DNA of 64,000 nt. Origin: Actinacidiphila bryophytorum (GTDB lineage: Bacteria; Actinomycetota; Actinomycetes; Streptomycetales; Streptomycetaceae). A program made the position numbers and the translations under genes. Of the stretch, positions 30,500 through 40,683 are shown piece by piece. The stretch spans positions 186,001 through 250,000 of the forward strand of contig NZ_JAFFIX010000005.1 in NCBI RefSeq assembly GCF_016916835.1, given 5' to 3'. Within the stretch, counting starts at the first letter, position 1. Each line of letters opens with the position of its first letter. The notes beneath the pieces are model-generated. The model was not told where the DNA came from and made no database searches. It saw only the letters and a program-made list of their open reading frames with translations.

Positions 30500-31315
30500 T
30501 CACGACGGGGTCGCGGTGACCTTCGCGGGCTGCTTGCCCTTGTTCGCGGCGCTGACCATCTGCTTCAGGCTGTCCGGGGTGAGCGCGGGATTCTGCCCGT
30601 AGATGCTCTTGCCGTTCAGCAGGATCGTGGGCGTGGCGTCGAAGCCGGAATTGCCGAAGGCGGTGTTGGACTTCTTCACCCACGTGTTGTGCGTGCCGTT
30701 GTTCACACATGCGGTGAAAGTCGGCGTCTTCAGGCCCGGGACCTTCTCGGCGAGGGTGAGCAGGGTGTTCTTGTCGGCGAATTTGTCGTCCTGCTCGTCG
30801 GGCTGGTTGTCGTAGAGGACGTCGTGGTAGGCGCGGAATTTCCCGGCGTCCTGGGCGCACGCGGCGGCGTTCGCCGCGTTCAGCGAGCCGCTGCCGCCGA
30901 GATTGCCGTCGATCAGCGTGACCAGGTGGTACTCGGTCCTGATCTGCCCGCTGTCCTCCAGCGAGTGGATGGTGGGCGTGAACTGCTTCTCGAAGGCGTC
31001 GCAGGCCGGGCAGCGGAAGTCCTCGTAGATGGTGAGCGTCGAGGGCGCGTCGGGCGCGCCCACCGGGATCACCAGACTGTCCTTGCCGACGGCGCCGCTG
31101 GGGGCCGCCGCCGGCAGGCCGGTGGCGCTGTCGGTGCTGTTGTCGTTCTGGTCGGAGACCACCACGCCGATCACCGCGGCGATGCCGAGCACGGCCACCA
31201 CACCGCCCGCCACCACCAGCGTCCGCTTGCGCCTGGCCCGGGCCGCTTCCCTGGCGCGCTGTTCCTGCAGGGCCTCGCGGGCGCTGCGCTTTCCGTCACG
31301 GTTGCGTTCACTCAC
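30500..31315 (-). CDS. Membrane-anchored DsbA-like thiol oxidoreductase
   Basis: 271-residue protein with a basic cytoplasmic N-terminus (1-31), one membrane helix (about 32-53), a linker, and an extracytoplasmic thioredoxin-fold domain of the DsbA/DSBA-like (Thioredoxin_4) type. The active site is CPAC at 102-105 in IYEDFRCPACDAFE; the cis-Pro loop is FDATPTILLNG. It probably introduces or isomerises disulfides in secreted proteins. The GTG start at 31313-31315 has no strong Shine-Dalgarno sequence. It is separated from trpA by a terminator-like hairpin and from lgt by 109 nt. Confidence 0.88.
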   Translation of the reverse strand: MSERNRDGKRSAREALQEQRAREAARARRKRTLVVAGGVVAVLGIAAVIGVVVSDQNDNSTDSATGLPAAAPSGAVGKDSLVIPVGAPDAPSTLTIYEDFRCPACDAFEKQFTPTIHSLEDSGQIRTEYHLVTLIDGNLGGSGSLNAANAAACAQDAGKFRAYHDVLYDNQPDEQDDKFADKNTLLTLAEKVPGLKTPTFTACVNNGTHNTWVKKSNTAFGNSGFDATPTILLNGKSIYGQNPALTPDSLKQMVSAANKGKQPAKVTATPS

Positions 31316-31330
31316 GCACAGCGCAACGGC

Positions 31331-31357
31331 GGGGGGCGGCGCTGAGCGCCACCCCCC
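31331..31357 (-). terminator. Probable trpA terminator
   Basis: In the minus-strand RNA a 12-bp stem with one G-U pair (31331-31342 with 31346-31357) closes a 3-nt loop. It lies about 50 nt past the trpA stop. On the plus strand it is followed by a T5 run (31362-31366). Confidence 0.65.
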
Positions 31358-31406
31358 ACCGTTTTTCGCCCGGGGGAGTGACAAAACCCGCTCCCACGGG
31401 TGATCG

Positions 31407-32221
31407 TCAGACCCGCTTGCGTACGCCCTCGGCCAGTTCGGCGGCCAGCGCGCGGACCGCCGCGAGACCTGCGGCCTCGTCGCCGCCGGCGTCCAGGATG
31501 CGCTGGACGAAGGCCGAGCCGACGATGACGCCGTCGGCGAAGGCGGCGACCTCGGCGGCCTGCTCGGCGTTGGAGACGCCGAGCCCCACGCACACCGGCA
31601 GGTCCGTGGTGGCCCGGGTGCGGCGCACCAGCTCGCCCGCCTGCTCGCCGACGCTGGCCCGGGTGCCGGTGACGCCCATCAGCGAGGCCGCGTAGACGAA
31701 GCCGGAGCCGGCCGCGGTGATCTTGGCCAGCCGCTCGTCCCTGCTGGACGGGGCGACGACGAAGACGGTGGCCAGGCCGTGCTGCTCGGCCGCCTTCCGC
31801 CACCCTTCGGACTCCTCGACCGGCAGGTCGGGCAGGATGCAGCCGGCGCCGCCCGCCGCGGCCAGCTCGGCGGCGAAGCGCTCGGCGCCGTAGCGGTCGA
31901 CCGGGTTCCAGTACGTCATGACCAGCGTCGGCTTGCCGGTCGCCGCGTGCGCCTCGCGGACGGTGCGCAGCACGTCGGCGATCTTGACACCGTTCTTGAG
32001 GGCGATGTCGTCGGCGGTCTGGATGACCGGGCCGTCCAGGACCGGGTCGCTGTGCGGCAGCCCGACCTCGACGACGTCGGCGCCGCCGTCGAAGGCGGCC
32101 TTGACCGCCTCGATGCCGCCGTCGACGGTCGGGAAGCCGGCCGGGAGGTAGGCGATCAGCGCGGCGCGGTTCTCGGCCTTCGCGCCTGCGAGAGCCTCTT
32201 GCAGAAGTTCGATGGTCCCGC

Positions 32222-32225
<4 letters not shown>
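31407..32225 (-). CDS. trpA: Tryptophan synthase alpha chain
   Basis: 272-residue lyase that cleaves indole-3-glycerol phosphate to indole and glyceraldehyde-3-phosphate; indole is channelled to TrpB. The catalytic Glu and Asp are in [19 protein letters not shown]. The phosphate-binding glycines are in [26 protein letters not shown] (seen in parts). The GTG start overlaps the trpB stop by 4 nt (GTGA), so the two subunits are translationally coupled. Confidence 0.95.
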
Positions 32226-33469
<1,244 letters not shown>

Positions 33470-33555
33470 GGGTGTCCCCTGGTCATGGTGTGGACGGCCG
33501 ACCGATCCCGCTCCCGCGGGGGGGGTACGGCCGTACGCGGACTCTGGCTCGCGGC

Positions 33556-33708
33556 TCAGCCGCGGCGCCATCGCCTGCCGTTCACCTGGCCGGGCTCGCA
33601 GCCGATCACGTACCGCACGCGGCGTCCCAGCACTCGGCGTGCAGGGGCGCGGCAGCCGCGGGGGCGGCACCCGGGTGCGAGTCGCGCTTCCAATGACACG
33701 CCCCGCAC
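33556..33708 (-). CDS. trpM: TrpM-like small basic protein
   Basis: 50-residue Arg-rich protein encoded between trpC and trpB. The core [14 protein letters not shown], then GRRVRYVIG and [11 protein letters not shown], resembles the TrpM-type proteins I know from Streptomyces trp loci, where the protein modulates tryptophan synthesis and differentiation. About 82% of third codon positions are G/C, which supports coding. The GTG at 33706-33708 has GGGGAGG 4 nt upstream; a second in-frame GTG lies at 33699. The family assignment is from memory and needs an alignment. Confidence 0.65.
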   Translation of the reverse strand: MRGVSLEARLAPGCRPRGCRAPARRVLGRRVRYVIGCEPGQVNGRRWRRG

Positions 33709-33819
33709 TCTACCTCCCCGGGTGCCCCAGTCTTGCCTCCCCGGGCGCCCCGCAACCGCCTTCCCCTTGCGCAAGGGGGTCAACCACCAGGGGCGCCTCT
33801 TCGGCGGGGCCGAGCACAC

Positions 33820-33987
33820 AGGGGCGCGGGGAACTGCGCGCCCAGCCCCCACCGGGCGCGCGGGTCGTCACCGTCCGAAAGGGGCTGCTCGGTCCGTGCC
33901 GGACCACCGGCCGCGAGCGAAGCGAGATGGGGGCACCCCCAGGCAAAGCCCTGGGGGAGGGCCGGGCGCGCAGTTCCCCGCGCCCCT
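33820..33987. repeat. Perfect 24-bp inverted repeat enclosing a conserved module
   Basis: The 24 bases at 33820-33843 recur exactly on the opposite strand at 33964-33987, so the 168-bp unit can form a long stem. Between the arms lies a 47-bp module (33862-33908, starting GGGTCGTCACC and containing GGTCCGTGCCGGACC). That module occurs again at 34078-34124 and 54689-54735. The core GCGCGGGGAACTGCGCGC is the same as in the clusters near 42.5, 52.9 and 54.6 kb. The element is in the 696-bp gap between trpC and trpM. Confidence 0.85.
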
Positions 33988-34020
33988 GAAAACGCTCACC
34001 GCCCTGCGCAAGGGCGCCCC

Positions 34021-34283
34021 AGCCACCGCAGCCGGCGGAAGCTCGCCGCCAGGCGAAGAGGCCCCCCACCGGGGCGCGGGTCGTCACCGACCCGAAGGGG
34101 CTGTTCGGTCCGTGCCGGACCACCCGCCGGTGGACGGCTGAGCGCGCAGTTCCCCGCGCCCCTGAGAAGCACCGCCCGACGCAGGGGCACCGCCAGCCAC
34201 CACAGGCCGCGGAAGCTCGCGCCAGGCGAAGGGGCACCCCCAGCCACCGCAGCCGACGGAAGCTCGCCGCCAGGCGAATAGGG
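34021..34283. repeat. Three ~40-bp direct repeats in the trpC-trpM gap
   Basis: Copies begin at 34021, 34195 and 34242, each starting AGCCACC and containing GGAAGCTCGC and CCAGGCGAA; copies two and three follow with a 47-bp period. The second 47-bp module (34078-34124) and another GCGCGCAGTTCCCCGCGCCC copy (34142 onward) lie between copies one and two. No gene is seen from 33709 to 34404. Confidence 0.75.
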
Positions 34284-34404
34284 ACCCCCAGCGCAGCCGG
34301 GGGACGGGCGCCGTCGGGCGGAGGGGGGCGGTCGGCGCGTCGGGGCGCGAAAAAGGGCGCCCTACCCCGGAGGGGGACGTTTGAACGTGCCCGCCCCGGA
34401 GGGG

Positions 34405-35214
34405 CTATTCCCGGCCCGGGCGGAGGGCCGGGTGGGCTCCGGCGGCGACCAGGTCGGCGACGGCAGTGCGGGGGTCGCGGCCCGTGACGAGGGACTCACC
34501 GACGAGCACGGCGTCGGCGCCGTCGTTGGCGTAGGCGATGAGGTCGTGGGGTCCGCGGACCCCGGATTCGGCGATCTTCACGATGTGGTCCGGGATCTCG
34601 GGCGCGATGCGCCCGAAGTTCCCCCGGTCGACCTCCAGGGTCTTCAGGTCGCGCGCGTTCACGCCGATGATGCGCGCGCCGGCGTCCACCGCCCTGCCGA
34701 CCTCCTCCTCGTCGTGGACCTCGACGATCGGGGTGAGCCCGATCGACTCGGCCCGCTCGATGAGCGAGACCAGTGCGGGCTGGTCGAGGGCGGAGACGAT
34801 CAGCAGCGCGAGGTCGGCGCCATAGGCGCGGGCCTCCCACAGCTGGTAGGCGGTGACGATGAAGTCCTTGCGGAGCACCGGGATGTCGACCTTGGCGCGT
34901 ACCGCTTCGAGGTCGGCGAGCGAGCCGCCGAAGCGCCGCTGCTCGGTGAGGACGCTGATGACGGCGGCCCCGCCGGCCTCGTAGTCGGCGGCCAGGCCCG
35001 CGGGGTCGGCGATCGCGGCGAGCGCGCCCTTGGAGGGGCTGGACCGCTTGACCTCGCAGATGACCTTGACCGCTTCGCCGCGCAGCGCGGCGACGCCGTC
35101 CTTGGCTTCCCGCGCCTTGGCGGCGCGCTCCTTGAGGTCGTCGAGGGAGACCCGTGCCTGCCGTTCGGCGAGGTCTGCGCGGACTCCGTCGATGATCTCG
35201 TCGAGCACACTCAC
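34405..35214 (-). CDS. trpC: Indole-3-glycerol phosphate synthase
   Basis: 269-residue TIM-barrel enzyme that cyclises CdRP to indole-3-glycerol phosphate, the substrate of TrpA. The signature [14 protein letters not shown] with the catalytic Glu and Lys is near residues 50-65; [35 protein letters not shown] and [11 protein letters not shown] follow. The GTG start has GGGGAG 7 nt upstream. It is unfused, as in other Streptomyces. Confidence 0.95.
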   Translation of the reverse strand: MSVLDEIIDGVRADLAERQARVSLDDLKERAAKAREAKDGVAALRGEAVKVICEVKRSSPSKGALAAIADPAGLAADYEAGGAAVISVLTEQRRFGGSLADLEAVRAKVDIPVLRKDFIVTAYQLWEARAYGADLALLIVSALDQPALVSLIERAESIGLTPIVEVHDEEEVGRAVDAGARIIGVNARDLKTLEVDRGNFGRIAPEIPDHIVKIAESGVRGPHDLIAYANDGADAVLVGESLVTGRDPRTAVADLVAAGAHPALRPGRE

Positions 35215-35371
35215 GCGAGAGCTCCCCTTCCGGCCGGCCGTGCAGCGTCATGATCGGGCCGGTGGCGGAAACCGCCGGCACTGCGATGGTATCGGGCGGC
35301 GACCCGGCAGCCCGCATCCGGTGATCGACGGTCCCACCACCTGGACAAACTTGCCCCGCCCAGTGGATGCG

Positions 35372-35797
35372 TCAGGGTGCGAGCGCGGCCCCGAAAGGCA
35401 GGTTCCTGATCACGGTGAAGGCCAGCAATAGCCCGCACAGGGCGTAGAGGGCGCGCGGCGGCAGGGCGGGGTCGAAGCGCCGGCCGCGCAGGGCGCGGGT
35501 GAACCACAGCGTCCACACGACGGCGAAGACGGCGTATCCGGCGACGGCGGCGGCGTTGCAGCCGATCGCGGTGCCGAGGTGGCCGTGGGCGAGGGCGTGG
35601 GCGCCGCGCAGGCCACCGCAGCCGGGGCAGTAGAGGCCGGTGTAGTAGAGCAGCGGGCAGGCGGGGTAGTGGCCGGGCTGCCCGGGGTCGACGGCCGCCA
35701 CGTAGCAGAACCCGGCGGCGACGGCGCCGAGCACGCCGAGCGGTACGGCCGCGGCGCGCAGCCCTGCGGGTGCCGCGGCGGCCCGGTAGGTGGTCAC
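35372..35797 (-). CDS. DUF2752 family membrane protein
   Basis: 141-residue small membrane protein. The DUF2752 pattern is seen as YPACPLLYYTGLYCPGCGGLRGAHALAHG, with paired cysteines, followed by hydrophobic helices. About three transmembrane segments are expected. Function is unknown. In Streptomyces it is a regular member of the trp region between trpC and trpE. Confidence 0.85.
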   Translation of the reverse strand: MTTYRAAAAPAGLRAAAVPLGVLGAVAAGFCYVAAVDPGQPGHYPACPLLYYTGLYCPGCGGLRGAHALAHGHLGTAIGCNAAAVAGYAVFAVVWTLWFTRALRGRRFDPALPPRALYALCGLLLAFTVIRNLPFGAALAP

Positions 35798-35866
35798 GGC
35801 GACGATTCTGCCCCCGGACGCACGAAGGCGCAGCGGGACGCTGCGCCAAGTGGTGGTGCGGGCGGG

Positions 35867-36130
35867 TCAGGCGTGCGCGGCGGCTTCCTGCTGCGGCTCC
35901 TCGGCGCGGACGGCCGGGGTGCTCACGTGGGTCTGCTCCTTGCGGCCCATGCCCATCATCTTCATGATCCCGCCGACCAGCGGGCCGAGCAGGACCACGG
36001 CCATGCTGCCCCAGAACGGGACGGGCTGCGCGGCGACCATGAAGACGCCGCCGGCGCAGAAGCCGACGAAGGAGATGATCACACCGGTCCACGCGGCCGG
36101 GGTGTGTCCGTGGTCGTAGTGGGCCGCCAT
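35867..36130 (-). CDS. HGxxPAAW-type small membrane protein
   Basis: 87-residue protein with the short signature HGHTPAAWTG near the N-terminus and two hydrophobic segments (about 16-38 and 43-62), then a hydrophilic Glu/Ala-rich tail. Conserved in streptomycete trp regions; function unknown. The ATG at 36130 has GGGAG 5 nt upstream. Confidence 0.82.
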   Translation of the reverse strand: MAAHYDHGHTPAAWTGVIISFVGFCAGGVFMVAAQPVPFWGSMAVVLLGPLVGGIMKMMGMGRKEQTHVSTPAVRAEEPQQEAAAHA

Positions 36131-36264
36131 GAATACTCCCTGATGCTCCCGGTGGGAGGCGACTGCCGCCTTCCACGTCGTCCCCCATTGTTGCGCGTAT
36201 CGGCGGCCGACCACGCATGGGGGTGGGCGTGCCGGGGCGTCTGCTCCGTCACAGCGGACGGGCG

Positions 36265-36966
36265 CTACGCCTGTGTGGGGTCCTCGCCCCGGTCGAGGGC
36301 CTTCCACAGGTCCTCGGCGCGGTCCGGGTCGACGGGGGCGGGGCGGCCGGCGGCGGCCGCTGAGGCCGCGGCCCTTGCGCGGACCGGGCGGCGGGCGCCG
36401 GGCCGGTCGTAGCGGCTGGACATCGCGGGCCAGGTCTGCCCGTAGCGCAGCGCGAGCAACCCGGCGAGCAGCAGCAGTGCGCCGCCCGCGGCGGAGACCA
36501 GCGGCCAGCCGGTGCTGGTGGTGTGCTCCGCGGTGGCGTGGGCGAGGCCGACGGCGGTGCCGGCCGCGGTGTCGATCGCCGCGTGGTCGCCGCGCCTGAG
36601 CAGCGCCATGACGACGACGCCGAGCCCGCTGAGCGCGAGGAGTGCGGCCACCGTGTAGCGGCCGGCCCTGCGGACGGCGAAGACCGCGACGAGCGAGGCG
36701 AGTCCGACCAGGGCGAGTGCGCCGGGCAGCGCGGTGGTGTCGGTGCCTGAGGCGTGCACCGGCAGCCGGGTGCCGCCGAAGGCGGCGAATCCGCGGGACC
36801 AGGTCTTGCCCGCGGCGACCAGCACCAGGCTCGCTCCCGCCGCCCCTGCGGGCAGTGCCGCGGCCAGCGTCCTGACGCCGCGGCGGCGGGGCGCGGCGGA
36901 GGGGGCGGCGTCCTGCTCGGGGGCGGGGGCCGGTGCGGGGTGGGGCTGCTGCGGCACGGAGGTCAC
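36265..36966 (-). CDS. TIGR02234-type Trp-biosynthesis-associated membrane protein
   Basis: 233-residue membrane protein with a proline/alanine-rich cytoplasmic N-terminus (1-30), four hydrophobic segments, and a charged C-terminal tail. It matches the Trp region conserved membrane protein described in actinobacteria. Its role is unknown, though linkage to trp genes is very stable. GTG start at 36966. Normally trpE lies directly upstream; here a reversed protease gene intervenes. Confidence 0.82.
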   Translation of the reverse strand: MTSVPQQPHPAPAPAPEQDAAPSAAPRRRGVRTLAAALPAGAAGASLVLVAAGKTWSRGFAAFGGTRLPVHASGTDTTALPGALALVGLASLVAVFAVRRAGRYTVAALLALSGLGVVVMALLRRGDHAAIDTAAGTAVGLAHATAEHTTSTGWPLVSAAGGALLLLAGLLALRYGQTWPAMSSRYDRPGARRPVRARAAASAAAAGRPAPVDPDRAEDLWKALDRGEDPTQA

Positions 36967-37277
36967 CTGTCCACTATCCCCTGCCGCTGCCGCAGGGCCT
37001 CGACCGGGGGGCCGGAGCCGGTGCGTACCCGCCGGTAGTCAGGCGGAGCGGACGGAACGGGGCATGCCGATTCCACACCTCCCGGCCGGTCATGAGCAGG
37101 TCAAAAAGACCCCAACTCCCGCCAATGGCAGGGCAAAGCAGCGGTACAGCTTCCGGCCCGCAGCGCAACCCGCCTTGTTGACGTGCGCCGGTCACCATAC
37201 GTTCGCCGCCATCCCACTGCTCACCAACGGCCGCAGTGGCACCACGCACCACACACTCCCCCCACAGGAGGCAGCAC
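36967..37277. other. Divergent intergenic region before the S53 protease
   Basis: 311 bp without a gene between two divergent starts. It must hold the promoters for the TIGR02234 gene and the protease. A TTGACG at 37178-37183 could be a -35 for the protease, but no well-placed -10 is visible. A small GGTC-A5-GACC hairpin lies at 37099-37111. Confidence 0.35.
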
Positions 37278-38525
37278 TTGCACACCCCCCACCGCACCCG
37301 GCGTGCGGTCAGCCATATGTGGCCGGCCCTCGTCGCGGCAGCTGGACTCGCCGCGACCGGGCTGGTCGCCCTCTCCCCCACCGCCGGCGCGCAGCCGCAG
37401 CAGGCACCCGCGCACCGGCTGACCACCGCACGCTCCTGCGCGGTCAGCACCGCGCCCGACATGATGGCCTGCAAGGCGCTCAAGGTCACCAGCGGCACCG
37501 ACTCCCTCGCACCCTCGGCGCGTTCCGCGCACCCGGCGGCCATCCCGTCGGGTTACGGACCGTCCGAGCTGGGCAGCGCCTACGCCGTACCGCAGACCGG
37601 CGGCTCGGACGCCACCGTGGCGATCGTCGACGCCTACGACAACCCCGACGCGGAGGCGGACCTGGCCGTCTACCGCGAGCAGTACGGACTGCCCGCGTGC
37701 ACCACCGGCAACGGCTGCTTCCGCAAGGTCGGCCAGACCGGCGGCTCCGCGCTGCCCGCGCCCGACCCCGGCTGGGCCGAGGAGATATCCCTCGACCTCG
37801 ACATGGTCAGCGCGGTCTGCCCGGCATGCCACATCCTGCTGGTCGAGGCGGACACCTCCGCGATGACCGACCTCGGCGAGTCCGTCAACACCGCCGTCTC
37901 GCTGGGCGCCAGGTACGTGTCCAACAGCTACGGCGGCGGCGAGTCCGGCGCCGACACCTCGTACGACAGCCAGTACTTCGACCACCCCGGCGTCGCCATC
38001 ACCGTCAGCTCGGGCGACGCGGGCTACGGCGTGGAGTACCCGGCGGGCTCGCGGTACGTCACCGCGGTCGGCGGCACCTCGCTGCACCAGGACGGCAGCG
38101 CACGCGGCTGGACGGACACGGTGTGGGGCGGTGCGGGCTCCGGCTGCTCGGCCTACGACCCCAAGCCCGCCTGGCAGCAGGACACCGAGTGCGCGGGACG
38201 TACCGTCGCCGACGTGTCCGCGGTCGCCGACCCGGCCACCGGTGTCGCGGTCTACGACACCTACGGCAACGACCGCGGCTGGGAGGTCTTCGGCGGCACC
38301 AGCGCCTCGGCGCCGATCATCGCCTCGCTGTACGCGCTCGCCGGGACACCCTCGGAGGGCTCCTACCCGGCGTCCTTCCCCTACGCGCACACCGACGCGC
38401 TCGACGACGTGGTGAGCGGCACCAACGGGGAGTGCGCGGGCTCGTACCTGTGCACCGGCGCCACCGGTTACGACGGCCCGACGGGCCTGGGCACCCCTGA
38501 CGGCGTGGCGGCCTTCACCGGCTGA
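37278..38525 (+). CDS. Secreted S53 (sedolisin-type) serine protease
   Basis: 415-residue protein with a secretion signal (basic start, hydrophobic WPALVAAAGLAATGLVALSP, likely cleavage after AGA near residue 38). The catalytic Glu and Asp are E169 and D173 in EEISLDLDM; the oxyanion Asp is D247 in SSGDAG; the nucleophile is S342 in GGTSASAP. This is the S53 triad. Typical members have a pro-domain of about 170-200 residues, but only about 60 residues lie between the signal and the catalytic core here. The TTG start at 37278 has AGGAGG 6 nt upstream. The gene is oriented against the trp genes around it, suggesting later insertion. Confidence 0.87.
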   Translation: MHTPHRTRRAVSHMWPALVAAAGLAATGLVALSPTAGAQPQQAPAHRLTTARSCAVSTAPDMMACKALKVTSGTDSLAPSARSAHPAAIPSGYGPSELGSAYAVPQTGGSDATVAIVDAYDNPDAEADLAVYREQYGLPACTTGNGCFRKVGQTGGSALPAPDPGWAEEISLDLDMVSAVCPACHILLVEADTSAMTDLGESVNTAVSLGARYVSNSYGGGESGADTSYDSQYFDHPGVAITVSSGDAGYGVEYPAGSRYVTAVGGTSLHQDGSARGWTDTVWGGAGSGCSAYDPKPAWQQDTECAGRTVADVSAVADPATGVAVYDTYGNDRGWEVFGGTSASAPIIASLYALAGTPSEGSYPASFPYAHTDALDDVVSGTNGECAGSYLCTGATGYDGPTGLGTPDGVAAFTG

Positions 38526-38533
38526 CACGCGGG

Positions 38534-38572
38534 GCGGGGGCGGGGCGGGCGTGGCGGCCGCCCCGCCCCCGC
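38534..38572. terminator. Bidirectional terminator
   Basis: A perfect 15-bp all-G/C stem (38534-38548 with 38558-38572) with a 9-nt loop lies between the convergent protease (stop 38525) and trpE (stop 38589). Confidence 0.85.
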
Positions 38573-38588
38573 ATGCCGGGTGGGAGGC

Positions 38589-40106
38589 TCAGCCGTTCAT
38601 GACGTTGGCGGTCGCGACCGCCCGCAGCACCGCCGCCGCCTTGTTGCGGCACTCCTGGTCCTCCGCCGCCGGGTCGGAGTCCGCGACGACGCCCGCACCG
38701 GCCTGGACGTAGGCGACGCCGTCGCGCAGCACCGCGGTGCGGATGGCGATGGCCGTGTCGGAGTCGCCGGCGAAGTCCAGGTAGCCGATGCAACCGCCGT
38801 AGACACCGCGCCTGGTCGGCTCCAGCTCCTCGATGATCTGCATGGCACGCGGCTTGGGCGCACCCGACAGGGTGCCGGCCGGGAAGCACGCGGTGAGCAC
38901 GTCGAAGGCGGTCCGCCCCGCGGCGACCTGCCCCGTGACGGTCGAGACGATGTGCATCACGTGCGAGTAGCGCTCCACCGACATGAAGTCGACGACCTCG
39001 ACGCTGCCCGGCTCGCACACCCGGCCCAGGTCGTTGCGCCCCAGGTCGACCAGCATCAGGTGCTCGGCGCGCTCCTTGGGGTCGGCGAGCAGCTCCTCGG
39101 CGAGCGCGGCGTCGGCCTGCGGGGTCGCCCCGCGCGGCCTGGTGCCCGCGATCGGGTGCAGCATCGCCCGGCCGTCCGCGACCTTGACCAGCGCCTCGGG
39201 GCTCGACCCGACGACGTCGAAGCCGTCGAAGCGCAGCAGGTACATGTACGGCGACGGGTTCGTCGTGCGCAGCACCCGGTAGACGTCCAGCGCGCTGGCG
39301 GTGCACTCGGTCTCCAGCCGCTGCGAGGCCACCACCTGGAAGGCCTCGCCGGCGTGGATGCGCTCCTTGATGTCCTCGACCGCGGCCATGAACTCCTCGC
39401 CGCCCCAGCCCCACGTGACGCCGAAGTCGATCGACTCCGGCAGCGCGACCGGCCGCTGCGGCACCGCCCTGCCCAGGTCCGCCTCCATCGCGTCCAGCCG
39501 GGCGACCGCGTCGGCGTAGGCCTCGTCGACGCCGGTGTCCTCGTCGTTGTGGTTGATCGCGTTGGCGATCAGCAGCACGGTGCCGTCCCAGTGGTCGAGC
39601 ACCGCCAGGTCGGAGGTCAGCAGCATCGTCAGTTCCGGCAGCCGCAGCGAGTCGTACGTGCTGTCGCCGATGCGCTCCAGGCGCCGCACGATGTCGTAGC
39701 CGAGGTAGCCGACCATGCCGCCGGTGAAGGGCGGCATGCCCGCGGTCAGGTCGCGCGGGGTGTGCAGCGCCTCGACGGTGGCGCGCAGCGCGGCCAGCGG
39801 GTCGCCGTCCACCGGCACGCCGACCGGCGGGGTGCCCAGCCAGTGCGCCTGCCCGTCGACCGCGGTCAGCGCGGCGGAGGAGCGGACGCCGACGAAGGAG
39901 TAGCGCGACCAGGAGCCGCCGCCCGCACCGCTGTTGGAGCTGGTGTCGGCCGATTCCAGCAGGAAGGTGCCGACCCGCTCAGCGGCGAGCTTGCGGTAGA
40001 GCCCGACCGGCGTGTCGCCGTCCGCGAGGAGCCTGCGGCTGACCGGGATGACGCGGCGGTCGACCGCCAGCTTGCGGAAGGTATCGAGGTCCATGGCCGC
40101 AGACAT
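38589..40106 (-). CDS. trpE: Anthranilate synthase component I
   Basis: 505-residue enzyme that converts chorismate (with ammonia from the TrpG glutaminase) to anthranilate. The N-terminal regulatory region includes LLESADTSS, the usual tryptophan-binding segment. The chorismate-binding core has AGTRPRGATPQADA, LVDLGRNDLGRV and GCIGYLDFAGDSDTAIAIRT. The ATG at 40106 overlaps the hisI stop by one base (TAATG), implying coupling; an ATG four codons later (40094) is the alternative. No leader-peptide attenuator fits in front of it, since hisI abuts. Confidence 0.94.
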   Translation of the reverse strand: MSAAMDLDTFRKLAVDRRVIPVSRRLLADGDTPVGLYRKLAAERVGTFLLESADTSSNSGAGGGSWSRYSFVGVRSSAALTAVDGQAHWLGTPPVGVPVDGDPLAALRATVEALHTPRDLTAGMPPFTGGMVGYLGYDIVRRLERIGDSTYDSLRLPELTMLLTSDLAVLDHWDGTVLLIANAINHNDEDTGVDEAYADAVARLDAMEADLGRAVPQRPVALPESIDFGVTWGWGGEEFMAAVEDIKERIHAGEAFQVVASQRLETECTASALDVYRVLRTTNPSPYMYLLRFDGFDVVGSSPEALVKVADGRAMLHPIAGTRPRGATPQADAALAEELLADPKERAEHLMLVDLGRNDLGRVCEPGSVEVVDFMSVERYSHVMHIVSTVTGQVAAGRTAFDVLTACFPAGTLSGAPKPRAMQIIEELEPTRRGVYGGCIGYLDFAGDSDTAIAIRTAVLRDGVAYVQAGAGVVADSDPAAEDQECRNKAAAVLRAVATANVMNG

Positions 40107-40465
40107 TACTGGCCCGGCGCGGGCAGCAGGAGGCCGGAATCGAAGCACGTGCGGTCACCGGTGTGGCAGGCCGGGCCGACCTGGTCGACCTTCACCAGCA
40201 CGGTGTCGCCGTCGCAGTCCAGCGCGACCGACTTCACGTGCTGCACGTGCCCCGAGGTGTCGCCCTTGACCCAGTACTCGCCGCGGCTGCGGCTCCAGTA
40301 CGTGCAGCGGCCCGTGGTCAGGGTGCGGTGCAGCGCCTCGTCGTCCATCCACCCCAGCATCAGCACCTCACCGGTGTCGTACTGCTGGGCGACGGCGGGC
40401 ACGAGGCCGTCGGGGGTGCGCTTGAGCCGGGCGGCGATGGCGGGGTCGAGCGAGGTCGCGGACAT
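40106..40465 (-). CDS. hisI: Phosphoribosyl-AMP cyclohydrolase
   Basis: 119-residue zinc enzyme for the third step of histidine synthesis. The core is [34 protein letters not shown] and [27 protein letters not shown], with the metal-binding Asp and Cys residues. The HisE domain is absent, as in other actinobacteria. It is coupled to trpE. ATG at 40465 begins [15 protein letters not shown]; two upstream in-frame ATGs exist at 40477 and 40474. Confidence 0.93.
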   Translation of the reverse strand: MSATSLDPAIAARLKRTPDGLVPAVAQQYDTGEVLMLGWMDDEALHRTLTTGRCTYWSRSRGEYWVKGDTSGHVQHVKSVALDCDGDTVLVKVDQVGPACHTGDRTCFDSGLLLPAPGQ

Positions 40466-40683
40466 GCGTCCCATCATGCCGCCGGACGCCCCACCGGCGG
40501 AAACGCGGTGTCCACGTACTGGGCACCGGCCGCCGCGGAAGGGACCGGGACGGGCTCGGCGATGCGCCGTCCGGCTGAGGAAATTCGTCAATAACCGGCA
40601 AAGGGGTAAGCACATTGAGCCGTCACCCACCTGTCGCAGGGTTGTTACCCGCCGACGTCACCCGTATGGGGCATCCTTCCACC

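Noticed and set aside
33820-34283. CRISPR array
   Set aside because: Repeats are inverted, uneven in spacing and highly GC-rich; there are no regular spacers or cas genes.
40107-40620. Trp leader-peptide attenuator before trpE
   Set aside because: hisI abuts trpE directly, and I see no Trp-rich short frame upstream.
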